NCBI RefSeq assembly: GCF_037042905.1
Contig: NC_087261.1
Coordinates: 14,334,217-14,398,216, forward strand
Reading direction: 5' to 3'
DNA from: Lytechinus pictus
Lineage: Eukaryota; Echinodermata; Echinoidea; Temnopleuroida; Toxopneustidae
DNA: 64,000 bases
Made by a program: the position numbers and the translations under genes. Shown one piece after another: positions 1 through 25,392 of this stretch. Numbering within the stretch: the first letter of the stretch is position 1; each line of letters starts with the position of its first letter. Below the pieces are notes generated by a model. It ran no database searches. It was not told where the DNA came from and saw nothing but the letters and a program-made list of their open reading frames with translations.

Positions 1-3000
1 TCAATTTGGTCTAAACCCTGTTTGCTATACGCTACTCTTGGTCTTCTCAATTTGGTCTAAACCCTGTTTGCTATATGCTACACTTGGTCTTCTCAATTTG
101 GTCTAAACCCTGTTTGCTATACGCTACTCTTGGTCTTCTCAATTTTGGTCTAAACCCTGTTCGCTATATGCTACACTTGGTCTTCTCAATTTTGGTCTAA
201 ACCCTGTTTGCTATATGCTACACTTGATCTTCTCAATTTGGTCTAAACCCTGTTTGCTATACGCTACTCTTGGTCTTCTCAATTTTGGTCTAAACACTGT
301 TTGCTATACGCTACACTTGGTCTTTTCAATTTTGGTCTAAACCCTGTTTGCTATACGCTACACTTGGTCTTCTCAATTTTGGTCTAAACCCTGTTTGCTA
401 TATGCCACACTTGGTCTTCTCAATTTTGGTCTAAACCCTGTTTGCTATACGCTACACTTGGTCTTCTCAATTTTGGTCTAAACCCTGTTTGCTATACGCT
501 ACACTTGGTCTTCTCAATTTTGGTCTAAACCCTGTTTGCTATATGCTACACTTGGTCTTCTCAATTTTGGTCTAAACCCTGTTTGCTATACGCTACACTT
601 GGTCTTCTCAATTTTGGTCTAAACCCTGTTTGCTATATGCTACACTTGGTCTTCTCAATTTGGTCTAAACCCTGTTTGCTATATGCTACACTTGGTCTTC
701 TCAATTTTGGTCTAAACCCTGTTTGCTATATGCTACACTTGGTCTTCTCAATTTTGGTCTAAACCCTGTTTGCTATATGCTACTCTTGGTCTTCTCAATT
801 TTGGTCTAAACCCTGTTTGCTATATGCTACACTTGGTCTTCTCAATTTTGGTCTAAACCCTGTTTGCTATATGCTACACTTGGTCTTCTCAATTTTGGTC
901 TAAACCCTGTTTGCTATACGCTACACTTGGTCTTTTCAATTTTGGTCTAAACCCTGTTTGCTATACGCTACACTTGGTCTTCTCAATTTTGGTCTAAACC
1001 CTGTTTGCTATACGCTACTCTTGGTCTTCTCAATTTTGGTCTAAACCCTGTTTGCTATATGCTACACTTGGTCTTCTCAATTTTGGTCTAAACCCTGTTT
1101 GCTATATGCTACACTTGGTCTTCTCAATTTTGGTCTAAACCCTGTTTGCTATATGCTACACTTGGTCTTCTCAATTTGGTCTAAACCCTGTTTGCTATAT
1201 GCTGCACTTGGTCTTCTCAATTTGGTCTAAACACTGTTTGCTATACGCTACACTTGGTCTTCTCAATTTGGTCTAAACCCTGTTTGCTATACGCTACACT
1301 TGGTCTTCTCAATTTTGGTCTAAACCCTGTTTGCTATATGCTGCACTTGGTCTTCTCAATTTGGTCTAAACACTGTTTGCTATACGCTACACTTGGTCTT
1401 CTCAATTTGGTCTAAACCCTGTTTGCTATACGCTACACTTGGTCTTCTCAATTTTGGTCTAAACCCTGTTTGCTATATGCTACACTTGGTCTTCTCAATT
1501 TTGGTCTAAACCCTGTTTGCTAAACGCTACACTTGGTCTTCTCAATTTGGTCTAAACACTGTTTGCTATACGCTACACTTGGTCTTCTCAATTTTGGTCT
1601 AAACCCTGTTTGCTATATGCTACACTTGGTCTTCTCAATTTTGGTCTAAACCCTGTTTGCTAAACGCTACACTTGGTCTTCTCAATTTGGTCTAAACCCT
1701 GTTTGCTATATGCTACACTTGGTCTTCTCAATTTGGTCTAAACCCTGTGTGCTATATGCTACACTTGGTCTTCTCAATTTTGGTCTAAACCCTGTTTGCT
1801 ATACGCTACACTTGGTCTTCTCAATTTGATCTGAACCCTGTTTGCTAAGCGCTACACTTGGTCTTCTTAATTTTGGTCTAAACCCTGTTTGCTATATGCT
1901 ACACTTGGTCTTCTCAATTTTGGTCTAAACCCTGTTTGCTATATGCTACACGTGGTCTTCTCAATTTGGTCTAAACCCTGTTTGCTATATGCTACACTTG
2001 GTCTTCTCAATTTGGTCTAAACCCTGTTTGCTATACGCTACTCTTGGTCTTCTTAATTTGGTCTAAACCCTGTTTGCTATACGCTACACTTGATCTTCTC
2101 AATTTTGGTCTAAACCCTGTTTGCTATACGCTACACTTGATCTTCTCAATTTTGGTCTAAACCCTGTTTGCTATATGCTACACTTGGTCTTCTCAATTTG
2201 GTCTAAACCCTGTTTGCTATATGCTACACTTGGTCTTCTCAATTTTGGTCTAATCCCTGTTTGCTATATGCTTCACTTGGTCTTCTCAATTTGGTCTAAA
2301 CCCTGTTTGCTATATGCTACACTTGGTCTTCTCAATTTTGGTCTAAACCCTGTTTGCTATATGCTACACTTGATCTTCTCAATTTGGTCTAAACCCTGTT
2401 TGCTATACGCTACACTTGGTCTTCTCAATTTGGTCTAAACCCTGTTTGCTATATGCTACACTTGATCTTCTCAATTTTGGTCTAAACCCTGTTTGCTATA
2501 TGCTACACTTGGTCTTCTCAATTTGGTCTAAACCCTGTTTGCTATATGCTACACTTGGTCTTCTCAATTTGGTCTAAACCCTGTTTGCTATATGCTACAC
2601 TTGGTCTTCTCAATTTTGGTCTAATCCCTGTTTGCTATATGCTACACTTGGTCTTCTCAATTTGGTCTAAACCCTGTTTGCTATATGCTACACTTGGTCT
2701 TCTCAATTTTGGTCTAAACCCTGTTTGCTATATGCTACACTTGGTCTTCTCAATTTGGTCTAAACCCTGTTTGCTATACGCTACACTTGGTCTTCTCAAT
2801 TTTGGTCTAAACCCTGTTTGCTATACGCTACACTTGGTCTTCTCAATTTTGGTCTAAACCCTGTTTGCTATATGCTACACTTGGTTTTCTCAATTTGGTC
2901 TAAACCCTGTTTGCTATACGCTACACTTGGTCTTCTCAATTTGGTCTAAACCCTGTTTGCTATATGCTACACTTGATCTTCTCAATTTTGGTCTAAACCC

Positions 3001-6000
3001 TGTTTGCTATATGCTACACTTGGTCTTCTCAATTTGGTCTAAACCCTGTTTGCTATATGCTACACTTGGTCTTCTCAATTTGGTCTAAACCCTGTTTGCT
3101 ATATGCTACACTTGGTCTTCTCAATTTTGGTCTAATCCCTGTTTGCTATATGCTACACTTGGTCTTCTCAATTTGGTCTAAACCCTGTTTGCTATATGCT
3201 ACACTTGGTCTTCTCAATTTTGGTCTAAACCCTGTTTGCTATATGCTACACTTGATCTTCTCAATTTGGTCTAAACCCTGTTTGCTATACGCTACACTTG
3301 GTCTTCTCAATTTTGGTCTAAACCCTGTTTGCTATATGCTACACTTGGTCTTCTCAATTTGGTCTAAACCCTGTTTGCTATACGCTACACTTGGTCTTCT
3401 CAATTTTGGTCTAAACCCTGTTTGCTATACGCTACACTTGGTCTTCTCAATTTTGGTCTAAACCCTGTTTGCTATATGCTACACTTGGTTTTCTCAATTT
3501 GGTCTAAACCCTGTTTGCTATACGCTACACTTGGTCTTCTCAATTTGGTCTAAACCCTGTTTGCTATATGCTACACTTGATCTTCTCAATTTTGGTCTAA
3601 ACCCTGTTTGCTATATGCTACACTTGGTCTTCTCAATTTGGTCTAAACCCTGTTTGCTATATGCTACACTTGGTCTTCTCAATTTGGTCTAAACCCTGTT
3701 TGCTATATGCTACACTTGGTCTTCTCAATTTTGGTCTAATCCCTGTTTGCTATATGCTACACTTGGTCTTCTCAATTTGGTCTAAACCCTGTTTGCTATA
3801 TGCTACACTTGGTCTTCTCAATTTTGGTCTAAACCCTGTTTGCTATATGCTACACTTGATCTTCTCAATTTGGTCTAAACCCTGTTTGCTATACGCTACA
3901 CTTGGTCTTCTCAATTTTGGTCTAAACCCTGTTTGCTATATGCTACACTTGGTCTTCTCAATTTTGGTCTAAACCCTGTTTGCTAAACGCTACACTTGGT
4001 CTTCTCAATTTGGTCTAAACACTGTTTGCTATACGCTACACTTGGTCTTCTCAATTTTGGTCTAAACCCTGTTTGCTATATGCTACACTTGGTCTTCTCA
4101 ATTTTGGTCTAAACCCTGTTTGCTAAACGCTACACTTGGTCTTCTCAATTTGGTCTAAACCCTGTTTGCTATACGCTACACTTGGTCTTCTCAATTTTGG
4201 TCTAAACCCTGTTTGCTGTATGCTACACTTGGTCTTCTCAATTTGGTCTAAACCCTGTTTGCTATACGCTGCACTTGGTCTTCTCAATTTGGTCTAAACC
4301 CTGTTTGCTATATGCTACACTTGGTCTTCTCAATTTGGTCTAAACCCTGTTTGCTATACGCTACACTTGGTCTTCTCAATTTGGTCTAAACACTGTTTGC
4401 TATACGCTACACTTGGTCTTCTCAATTTGATGTAAACCCTGTTTGCTATATGCTGCACTTGGTCTTCTCAATTTGGTCTAAACCCTGTTTGCTATACGCT
4501 ACACTTGGTCTTCTCAATTTGGTCTAAACCCTGTCTGCTATACGCTACACTTGATCCTCTCAATTTGGTCTAAACCCTATTTGCTATACGCTACACTTGG
4601 TCTTCTCAATTTGATGTAAACCCTGTTTGCTATACGCTACACTTGGTCTTCTCAATTCGGTCTAAACCCTGTTTGCTATACGCTACACTTGGTCTTCTCA
4701 ATTTGGTCTAAACCCTGTTTGCTATATGCTACACTTGGTCTTCTCAATTTGGTCTAAACCCTGTTTGCTATACGCTACACTTGGTCTTCTCAATTTGGTC
4801 TAAACACTGTTTGCTATACGCTACACTTGGTCTTCTCAATTTGATGTAAACCCTGTTTGCTATATGCTGCACTTGGTCTTCTCAATTTGGTCTAAACCCT
4901 GTTTGCTATACGCTACACTTGGTCTTCTCAATTTGGTCTAAACCCTGTCTGCTATACGCTACACTTGGTCTTCTCAATTTGGTCTAAACCCTGTCTGCTA
5001 TACGCTACACTTGATCCTCTCAATTTGGTCTAAACCCTATTTGCTATACGCTACACTTGGTCTTCTCAATTTGATGTAAACCCTGTTTGCTATACGCTAC
5101 ACTTGGTCTTCTCAATTTGGTCTAAACCCTGTTTGCTATACGCTACACTTGGTCTTCTCAATTTTGGTCTAAACCCTGTTTGCTATATGCTACACTTGGT
5201 CTTCTCAATTTTGGTCTAAACCCTGTTTGCTATACGCTACACTTGGTCTTCTCAATTTGGTCTAAACCCTGTTTGCTGTATGCTACACTTGGTCTTCTCA
5301 ATTTGGTCTAAACCCTGTTTGCTATACGCTGCACTTGGTCTTCTCAATTTGGTCTAAACCCTGTTTGCTGTATGCTACACTTGGTCTTCTCAATTTGGTC
5401 TAAACCCTGTTTGCTATATGCTACACTTGGTTTTCTCAATTTGGTCTAAACCCTGTTTGCTGTATGCTACACTTGGTCTTCTCAATTTGGTGTAAACCCT
5501 GTTTGCTGTATGCTACACTTGGTCTTCTCAATTTTGGTCTAAACCCTGTTTGCTATACGCTACACTTGGTCTTCTCAATTTTGGTCTAAACCCTGTTTGC
5601 TATATGCTACACTTGGTTTTCTCAATTTGGTCTAAACCCTGTTTGCTATACGCTACACTTGGTCTTCTCAATTTGGTCTAAACCCTGTTTGCTATATGCT
5701 ACACTTGGTCTTCTCAATTTGGTCTAAACCCTGTTTGCTGTACGCTATACTTGGTCTTCTCAATTTTGGTCTAAACCCTGTTTGCTATATGCTACACTTG
5801 GTTTTCTCAATTTGGTCTAAACCCTGTTTGCTATATGCTACACTTGGTCTTCTCAATTTGGTCTAAACCCTGTTTGCTATACGCTGCACTTGGTCTTCTC
5901 AATTTGGTCTAAACCCTGTTTGCTGTATGCTACACTTGGTCTTCTCAATTTGGTCTAAACCCTGTTTGCTATATGCTACACTTGGTTTTCTCAATTTGGT

Positions 6001-6780
6001 CTAAACCCTGTTTGCTGTATGCTACACTTGGTCTTCTCAATTTGGTGTAAACCCTGTTTGCTGTATGCTACACTTGGTCTTCTCAATTTTGGTCTAAACC
6101 CTGTTTGCCATATGCTACACTTGGTCTTCTCAATTTGGTCTAAACCCTGTTTGCTATACGCTACACTTGGTCTTCTCAATTTTGGTCTAAACCCTGTTTG
6201 CTGTATGCTACACTTGGTCTTCTCAATTTGGTCTAAACCCTGTTTGCTGTATGCTACACTTGGTCTTCTCAATTTTGGTCTAAACCCTGTTTGCTATATG
6301 CTGCACTTGGTCTTCTCAATTTTGGTCTAAACCCTGTTTGCTATACGCTACACTTGGTCTTCTCAATTTGGTCTAAACCCTGTTTGCTATACGCTACACT
6401 TGGTCTTCTCAATTTTGGTCTAAACCCTGTTTGCTATATGCTACACTTGGTTTTTTCAATTTGGTCTAAACCCTGTTTGCTATATGCTACACTTGGTCTT
6501 CTCAATTTTGGTCTAAACCCTGTGTGCTATATGCTACACTTGGTCTTCTCAATTTTGGTCTAAACCCTGTTTGCTATACGCTACACTTGGTCTTCTCAAT
6601 TTTGGTCTAAACCCTGTTTGCTATACGCTACACTTGGTCTTCTCAATTTGGTCTAAACCCTGTTTGCTGTACGCTATACTTGGTCTTCTCAATTTTGGTC
6701 TAAACCCTGTTTGCTATATGCTACACTTGGTCTTCTCAATTTTGGTCTAAACCCTGTTTGCTATACGCTATACTTGGTCT
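1..6780. repeat. 46/47-bp minisatellite array, about 146 units, open at the left edge
   Basis: A head-to-tail repeat fills the first 6.8 kb. The unit reads roughly CAATTTGGTCTAAACCCTG followed by TTTGCTATAYGCTACACTTG and GTCTTCT. Units with three T before GGTCT are 46 bp; those with four T are 47 bp. A 46+47 pair is 93 bp, a multiple of three, so stop-free frames arise by chance in several places. Recurring variants are CTAATCCCTG, TTGATCTTCT, ATGTAAACCCTG, CTGTCTGC and CTATTTGC. The array ends near 6780, where the sequence passes into related but non-tandem GGTCTA-rich DNA. It may lie in an upstream TGS1 intron. Confidence 0.98.
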
Positions 6781-6960
6781 AATACCAGATGGGATAAAAC
6801 CATTTTGTCTTCTATCAATTTGGGTTACATAATTCCTGTTTGGCATACATTACCCTCGAAATACCACATGGGCTAAAACCATTTGGTCTACTAACAGTAT
6901 GGTGTATTTGCCATTTCATCCAATTGCCATTTTTGGTATAATATCCGTAGTCTAATTCTC
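6781..6960. repeat. Degenerate GGTCTA-type repeat bordering the array
   Basis: This stretch has words such as CATTTGGTCTA and CATTTCATCCAATTGCCA that also occur in the foldback at about 21530-21870. It is related to, but not periodic with, the minisatellite. Confidence 0.6.
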
Positions 6961-6965
6961 ATTCA

Positions 6966-7052
6966 GTATTATTATTATTGTTGTTGTTGTTGTTATCATT
7001 ATTATTATTAGTAGTAGTAGTAGTATTATTAGTATCATTATTATCATTACTA
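6966..7052. repeat. ATT/GTT/AGT trinucleotide microsatellite
   Basis: Runs of ATT, GTT and AGT triplets sit just upstream of the first visible TGS1 exon. Confidence 0.9.
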
Positions 7053-7279
7053 CTAATATCCTCAGAAATACAGGATATAATTGTAAATGTATGTTATTGG
7101 AAAAATACAGTATATATTTGCCCTTGGAATGCAGGGGAAGTAAAAAGTTAGCTATCAAAACAACTTGTGACGAATGGCCGAAATGTTCAAATTTAGTTGA
7201 ATAGTTTATGACAGCGGAATTCAATAGCACATCATGAATTGAAAAGTGTTTTCATATTGCCATATTTTCTTCCCTGCAG

Positions 7280-19071
<11,792 letters not shown>

Positions 19072-20590
19072 TTTTGATTTTTTAATCCATTAAGGCTGTA
19101 CTCTCCATTCCCATACGGTTGCACAGGAAGCATCCAGTTCCAGTATTCAAGAGGTTAAAATTTTGGGTCTTCAGGAACTGTCTGGGGGCCCATTGCCTGA
19201 AAGTGATTGACTGTAATCCTAATATCGTCATCCAGTGTTAACTACCATGGTAACGATCCTCAACAGTCAATCACAAGAATTCCTTTGGAGGTATTTACCG
19301 TTGGATGCCAAAGTTACCATGGTAATGTTTATACTATGTGTCCAGAATTAGTTGTACATGTACATGAGAGGCAGTCTTATTTGATCATGTGACGGGACTA
19401 TACAGTGGACATACGAAAAATTCATTTAATTCATTTATTCATTTAATTTTTAACTATTTTCTATCAAGTAGTTGTTACTGTATGAGTCAATGCTTTCTTT
19501 ATAGATATTTCTGTGACTTTTTACACAAACTTTTTTAGACACAAGTTCTTATTTTGTCTCCATATGCAAGTGGAAATTTGCGTGCGATAATCATCTGTAT
19601 TATAGTGCCCAGGACTTCTCTTTCAATTTAAGCAGTGCAGTTGTGGCAAAGCACAAGACCCATGAATAAAATGAACTCTGACATTATTAAGCCATATTCT
19701 TCAAATCAATCAAATGGATTTGGTGACACTGACTTGAAACGCAAGTGATGATTGAGATATGATGCATCATCTACATATTTTATTCTGAGGTTCTCAATAA
19801 CCATTTCCTTGGCTTAATAACCAGTGGCAGTGTTTACTGTTGAGAGTTTTATAAGTTGTTAATTTACTCAAAGATTTATTCAATGGAACTAGTTTAAAAG
19901 GGAAGCTTAAACAATTATCAGACGTGGTTACATTTGAAATGCTCCCCATCAGTTAATGATGCCTTCCTTGCCCGGGTTTTACATTTACTACTTTTTAAAA
20001 TACTTTGGTGTTTTTACGTTTAGTACATTTTATTTCACTTTTTTTAAGCCCTGCTTTATCTTTTACTCCAGTTTGTAAACTTTACCATTTAATTTGAAAT
20101 GAAAATATAATCTCGACATGATATAGGCCATCCTCAAGGCCTCAAGCCAGTCTGCAAGCTCAGACTCATATTTGATGCTTCAACCAATAACAGGTCTAGA
20201 GTAAAGACTAGACTCCTAAGACTCTTGTCTGTGAGCCAGCCACAGTGCACATTGAATCTAGTCTCACTACTTCAGACTCTGTATTATGTACTATGCAAAT
20301 TGCGAAAACCAAGTGTCTGTGCCTGCAGACCAGCTGCTGGCCTGGGCCTTCAGCTTGGACTGAGTCATATTATAATTTACAAGGTTGATAGGAGAAGCCT
20401 TGTGACTCTAAACTCTGTGCCATGGCTCTATCCCTGATGGTGATTGTAGCAAATCATGTGCTTCAATGTGAAAGAGCAGCTCATTGGAATCATCGTCATA
20501 AGAATAAAAAATATAATGATTTGTAATTCTGAAGTGTGGTCTGTTCTTTTGGATGTACTTTTCAGAATGATTTGAGTCAAGTTATTGGAG
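19072..20590. other. TGS1 3' flank
   Basis: Putative 3'UTR and downstream DNA. AATAAA-type signals occur near 19664 and 20504; which is used cannot be told. CCATGGTAAC words occur near 19245 and 19315. No gene recognised. Confidence 0.5.
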
Positions 20591-20599
20591 TAATACAGT

Positions 20600-21260
20600 A
20601 GTGAAGATGTTGGTGATCATGTCCATGATGATGAAGAGGAGATGGGGGAGAAGGATGATGGTGGTGGTGGTAATGATGGTCTTAATGAGGAGGAGGGGGA
20701 TTATGATAATGATGATGTTGCTGATGGAAATAATAGTGTTGATGATGGCGATAATGGTAATGATAGCATTAATAGGGAGGATGATGGTTAAGCCCTAGTA
20801 ACATGTAGACACCTTGGGCATCCTTGGAGGTTTGTGTAGGTCGGTTGGTGTTGGTCTGTGAATGTCTGGGAGGGCCAACACAGCAGTTTTTGGAGATTAA
20901 AAACATCCGGCATCATACTGCTGTGTTGGAACTGGCAGTCGGGCAAAGAAATCGGGATGGTCCGTGTAGAGGTCGATGTTCTGCCGGTATGGTCCGTTTT
21001 GAGATGCCGAGTGTACAGTCATCAACGCTTGTCAATGCTCAATCCAGGGCAAAACTATTCCGGACATCCTAGGATCATGCCGTGTAGAAACATGAGGGTC
21101 CCTCTTTATATGTGATCGGGGCTTTAAAATGATGAGGAGGAGGAGGATGATAATGATGATGGTAATGATGATGATGGTGGTGGTGGTGTTGATAGTAATG
21201 ATGATGATGGTGGTGGTGGTGATGATGATGATGACGACGATGAGGATGATGAAGAAAACA
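20600..21260. repeat. GAT/GGT trinucleotide-rich region
   Basis: Imperfect GATGAT and GGTGGT runs at 20600-20790 and 21120-21260, which give methionine-rich or histidine-rich chance frames. Confidence 0.85.
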
Positions 21261-21529
21261 ATGGGCGAAATAATGGAATAATGTTCCTGGAATTCGGGAG
21301 ACTACATTACTGAACCTGTGACCATCTAACCAAAACAAGTTTTATGGTCAAACCCGTCTCTGAAGGCCCACCAAGGGAGATAAGAAAAGTTGTCTTTATG
21401 AGCAGGTCTCCTTCATTGACTACTTCCTGTAATACGTGTTACAATGTTAAAAGTTATCCAGGGAACCCAAACTCCTGCTGGTAGATGGGAGGGGTTAACT
21501 ATTTGTCTATTGCCAACTCATCACATGGT

Positions 21530-21870
21530 CTACCTTCATTTAGTCTAATGCCATTCCGTACATCAACATTTCATCTAACGGCCATTTGGTCCAATAAACA
21601 CTTTGTCTAATCATCAGTTCATTTATGACCATTTCGTCTTTAATATAACCAGTTGGTCTAGTACCCATTTTCTTTTATTCATTTCACCCAATTAACACTA
21701 AGTCCCATTAGACCAAATGGTATATGGGCTAAATGGCTATTGGACCAACTGGTTAATAGACGAAATGGCAATTAGACCATTTGGATAGAGGATGATCTGA
21801 TGGTAGACCAAATGATAGTAGACAAGTTGGGAATTGGATGAATTGGCATTAGACCAATCGGAAATAATAC
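21530..21870. mobile_element. Imperfect foldback rich in GGTCTA/TAGACC
   Basis: The left arm carries CCAGTTGGTCTAGTACCCAT and GCCATTTGGTCC; the right arm carries the inverted ATGGCTATTGGACCAACTGG and GACCAAATG. The centre is near 21690. Its words recur at 6781-6960 beside the minisatellite. Confidence 0.7.
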
Positions 21871-22788
21871 CGATGGGAGGTTGCCAATGCTTGTTTCACT
21901 GCATTTGGGGGGGGGGAACAAATCTAAGCTTTAAATTGACATGGAACTATTTAAAAAAAAAAAATTACCAACACAAAGCATCAATTTAACCAATTCAATA
22001 TAGAAATATTTCAGGTGGGATTTACAGAATTATGGAGAAAAAAAGTAAACTATAAAATTTGGGGTTCCCTTAAATGTGAGATGAACATACCATGCAAGAT
22101 CTGTGAAAACGTTGAATAGTAAAAAAAAAAATTGGTCTCACAAACACTCTTGTATCTTAATTGGTTGAACTCTTTAATTTCAGATTTTCTAAAAGGTAGG
22201 AGAGAGTTATAACTCAAATAATCAATTTTTTTTCATTTTTCCCAATTTTTGAAGGCCAAATCACTATATTAACTTCTAACTTTGAAGCATATCTTCTTCT
22301 TCTTCTGGAAACAGTACAGTCCACCGTCTGGTGTATTGTCGCACCAGATAAGCATATCTGGTGCCTTATTGTGGCTTTAGAGTTGGGTGGACAAATATAC
22401 CTTGATAAGTTGGAATTGCCGTTTCCCTTGTCAAAATAGCATTAATCATCTGCATGTCCCCTTGAAAACAACCCTGCAATAAATAATTACAGGGTTCAAC
22501 TCGACTCGATAATAAACACACATTTCGTTCAATCCAATGTCTGTACAAATATGTTGACACTATTACAGTGCCTTCTTTATTTTGAATGTTGTTTACCAAA
22601 CAGTACATGTTTGTATTTTCACAACTATACATAATTACACAATACATGTAGATATCCTTTAAGAACAGTTGCATTTCTGGCCAGGTGAGTGTTTCAAAAG
22701 CCATTTGTAAGTTACAAATGGCTTTACGCACGACTGATTACCCTTTAGTACATAAAGAGGCTTTAATAAGATAAATTTTAATTTCTAA

Positions 22789-22952
22789 ACAAATTTTCGG
22801 CATTACTCTTATGCCTGGTGGTTAAGTCGCTGCCTGGCAGGCAGTAGATGGTACGTTCGAATCCCACTGGTTCCAAATTTTTCTGACTTGTGATTTTCAT
22901 TACAGATCAAGCATGCGATCTTAAAAACATAGGAGTAATGCCGAAAAATTGT
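22789..22952. mobile_element. Short inverted-repeat element with a tRNA-like core
   Basis: ACAAATTTTCGGCATTACTC at the left faces GAGTAATGCCGAAAAATTGT at the right (about 24 bp, imperfect). The core reads GCCTGGTGGTTAAGTCGCTG then GTACGTTCGAATCCCACTGG, resembling the A and B boxes of a tRNA gene. The anticodon arm is not canonical, so this is a tRNA-like or SINE-like segment, not a working tRNA gene. Confidence 0.6.
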
Positions 22953-23070
22953 TTACAATTGGTGACCCTTCCTTTTGCTAAATGACATATCCCTATGCAA
23001 CTGAGTTAGCACTCAAGATAACGTTCCAGTCGTTCGTAAAGTCATGAATAACTTTAAGAAACACCAATCT

Positions 23071-23249
23071 GGTGGGTGGTTCATAAAGCTGTTCGTAAGT
23101 TGCAAAACCGCTTTACGAACGACTGGTGAACCTTTCTTGTGGTAAGTAATACACACCAGATTGTCAATGGCGTTGATTTAGTTCTTAAGAAAGAGTCACC
23201 AGTTTGTAAAGTCTCGTACCTTACGACCAGCTTTATGAAACACCCACCC
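23071..23249. mobile_element. Inverted-repeat element with GGGTGTTTCATAAAGCTG ends
   Basis: GGGTGGTTCATAAAGCTGTT faces ACCAGCTTTATGAAACACCC. A partial copy of the right end recurs at about 62558-62577, before the RAE1 coding exon. Confidence 0.75.
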
Positions 23250-25269
23250 AGAAGGAGGAATTAAGATTGTAAACATAACATTTCATGTATGATGTAAGAC
23301 TATTCTTAAGCCTAGTTAAAAAACAAGGCATTTGATTTTTGCAAAGGACCAGTTGCAGAAAGCGTTGCTATTGATTCAACTCCAAAAATCATTATTGAAT
23401 CACGGTGTTTTACAATTATAGGGATTGCCATATACTACTCAGTCCAAAAGAAGCAGATCTGTGCTATTTGACAGCTGTTGCATGTACAATTTCCTATGGA
23501 GAAATCTGAATGGATGAAAATCCACCATTTCCTCGAAGTGTTACAAAAGGGCTACAAAATGGCTGTAATAGGGGCGAGAAAACGTCAAGTTAGTCAGTTC
23601 TCCAAGCTAACAAACAATTTTAGTAGCTGCTCGTTACATATAACCATATTTCATTGATGTACGATTTAATTTATTAATGTAAATTGAACATGGCATTCAC
23701 AGGTGAAAACTCTAAGCAATCCAAAGAGCTACTACATAAAAATAAGACTAGGCAGTAGAAATCTCTTCCATGATTGAATCTTTGCAATTAGATTGCTGAC
23801 CGAAATACTTTGGAAATATGCGAAATAATTCAATTTTTTAAAATTAATATTTGAAGATACGTCTAATTCTACTTTTAAAAAAAAGGAAGGAATCAATGAA
23901 ACAGAGTATTTTCAGAATTTATACAGATAGCAATGAAATATAGATCTAATCTGCATAGCAAAAATGGGGGAAAAAAACAAACGATATCAGGAAAAACTAT
24001 GGTGTGACAGTCAAGAATATAATTCTGCCGTTCTACAGAAGCTCTGCCATGCATGCCAGCTAGGATTATGAACTGAAATGGACACAAAATGTATGTAAAT
24101 GAGCAAGACATTAAACTTGACTATATTACTTTACAAGGAAGAAATCAAATTAAATACTTTCACAACAGTAACACTTAAAAAGCAATCGTTCTGTGGATAT
24201 ACATGTATTGCAATCATTTCACAATATTTTGATAAACCTCAGCATGTAATAAACACATCGGCTATAAAACTACACCTCGTACATCCGAAATTGGTTTCAG
24301 TAGCTCAGAATTAATATCTAAATTTTTTATCTGATTTTTCTGCAATTTTGCTAATGTCAGCCAATCTGATTTGTCCTAGAAGATGACGACATGACCAATT
24401 TGCTGCCCTTCTGCAGCACAGACAACATACACCCAATAAAAGAGGCACTGTGGAGATGCAGTGCACTGCATAGCTGTTGCAATGTGCGCTGGCCTGCGAT
24501 GGGATTGGCAACTTGTTGCAATCTGATTTTAGTGCAATTGGGTCGCATAGTGTGCGCTGGGCTTTAGGTATTTAAAAAACATCTACATAATCCTTAACCT
24601 GTTACCACTGGAAGTGACTGGTCCCTGTGCAAAGCCGATGACAGTAATAGAATTCAGAAGTCTATGGGTTAAGTACCTCAACAAAAGTGTGAGTTAAGTA
24701 AGGCATGAGATGGAATGCAGTTTAGCATCTTTTCCTTTCCAATTCTTCAATCTGTGCATTTCATACCACATGTGCACAAGTTGCGCATTTACGACATCAC
24801 TCCTTCGCGTTAACCCCAAAAGATTGGTTGACATCACCATGCATCAATCACCAACTTTCGCTTTTATAGTGATTACAAACCTCACTTTATAAACACTGCA
24901 GTGTTCCTGGGATATCACTTGCAGTTCTACTGAATAATCCGGTTTCTTTCCTGCACTCAAAGATTCATTGTTCAGTTAAATATTTCTTAAATTTTTCAAT
25001 TCTCACTCACGGGGCATGCCATCAAGAAAATAGTTTTTGACCCACACGGAAAAGTAGGACTCTCATGACAATGAACTTGGTGACGCATGTATTATGAAAC
25101 ACACAAATCTCTGTATATACCTAAGAATTGGGGACCAGGAAAGCTGCTGTGATATCCCACAAACAGTGAAACCATGACTTTTGTTGAGGTAGCTTACAGC
25201 TCTCACCCTCGCATACATTATAAATAAATGAGGATTGAATTTAACCAGCTAACTATGTTCACTTGCTAG
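23250..25269. other. Intergenic DNA between convergent TGS1 and EIF2S1
   Basis: AT-rich DNA with only short chance frames. The EIF2S1 3'UTR should lie just below 25270; a clear poly(A) signal was not fixed. Confidence 0.5.
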
Positions 25270-25392
25270 TTAGTCTTCCTCGTTCCCGATTTCCTCTCCG
25301 TCGTCGTCTCCGTCAACCTCTGCGTTTGCTTTCTCCAGATTCTCCAGATGTCTGGCAAGCTCTTGTTCCTCTGTGTCTGTGACTACCTTTGG
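25270..25392 (-). CDS. EIF2S1: EIF2S1 last coding exon, acidic C-terminus
   Basis: Acceptor TTTCAACAG on the minus strand. It encodes [20 protein letters not shown] and the acidic [12 protein letters not shown] tail; stop TAA at 25270-25272. Confidence 0.97.
   Translation of the reverse strand, partial: PKVVTDTEEQELARHLENLEKANAEVDGDDDGEEIGNEED

Noticed and set aside
2121-6563. Several 90-134-codon open frames such as those at 2121, 3057 and 6019
   Set aside because: They arise because a 46+47-bp pair is divisible by three and lacks stops; the same peptide repeats and shifts frame with each spacing change.
1-6780. CRISPR-like or telomeric array
   Set aside because: Units are head-to-tail without unique spacers, and CTAAACCCTG is part of a 46-bp unit, not a telomere repeat.
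20601-21338. Met-rich and His-rich frames
   Set aside because: They are translations of GAT/GGT triplet repeats.
22812-22880. A functional tRNA gene
   Set aside because: B-box-like word is good, but the anticodon arm and acceptor stem do not pair in the normal way.
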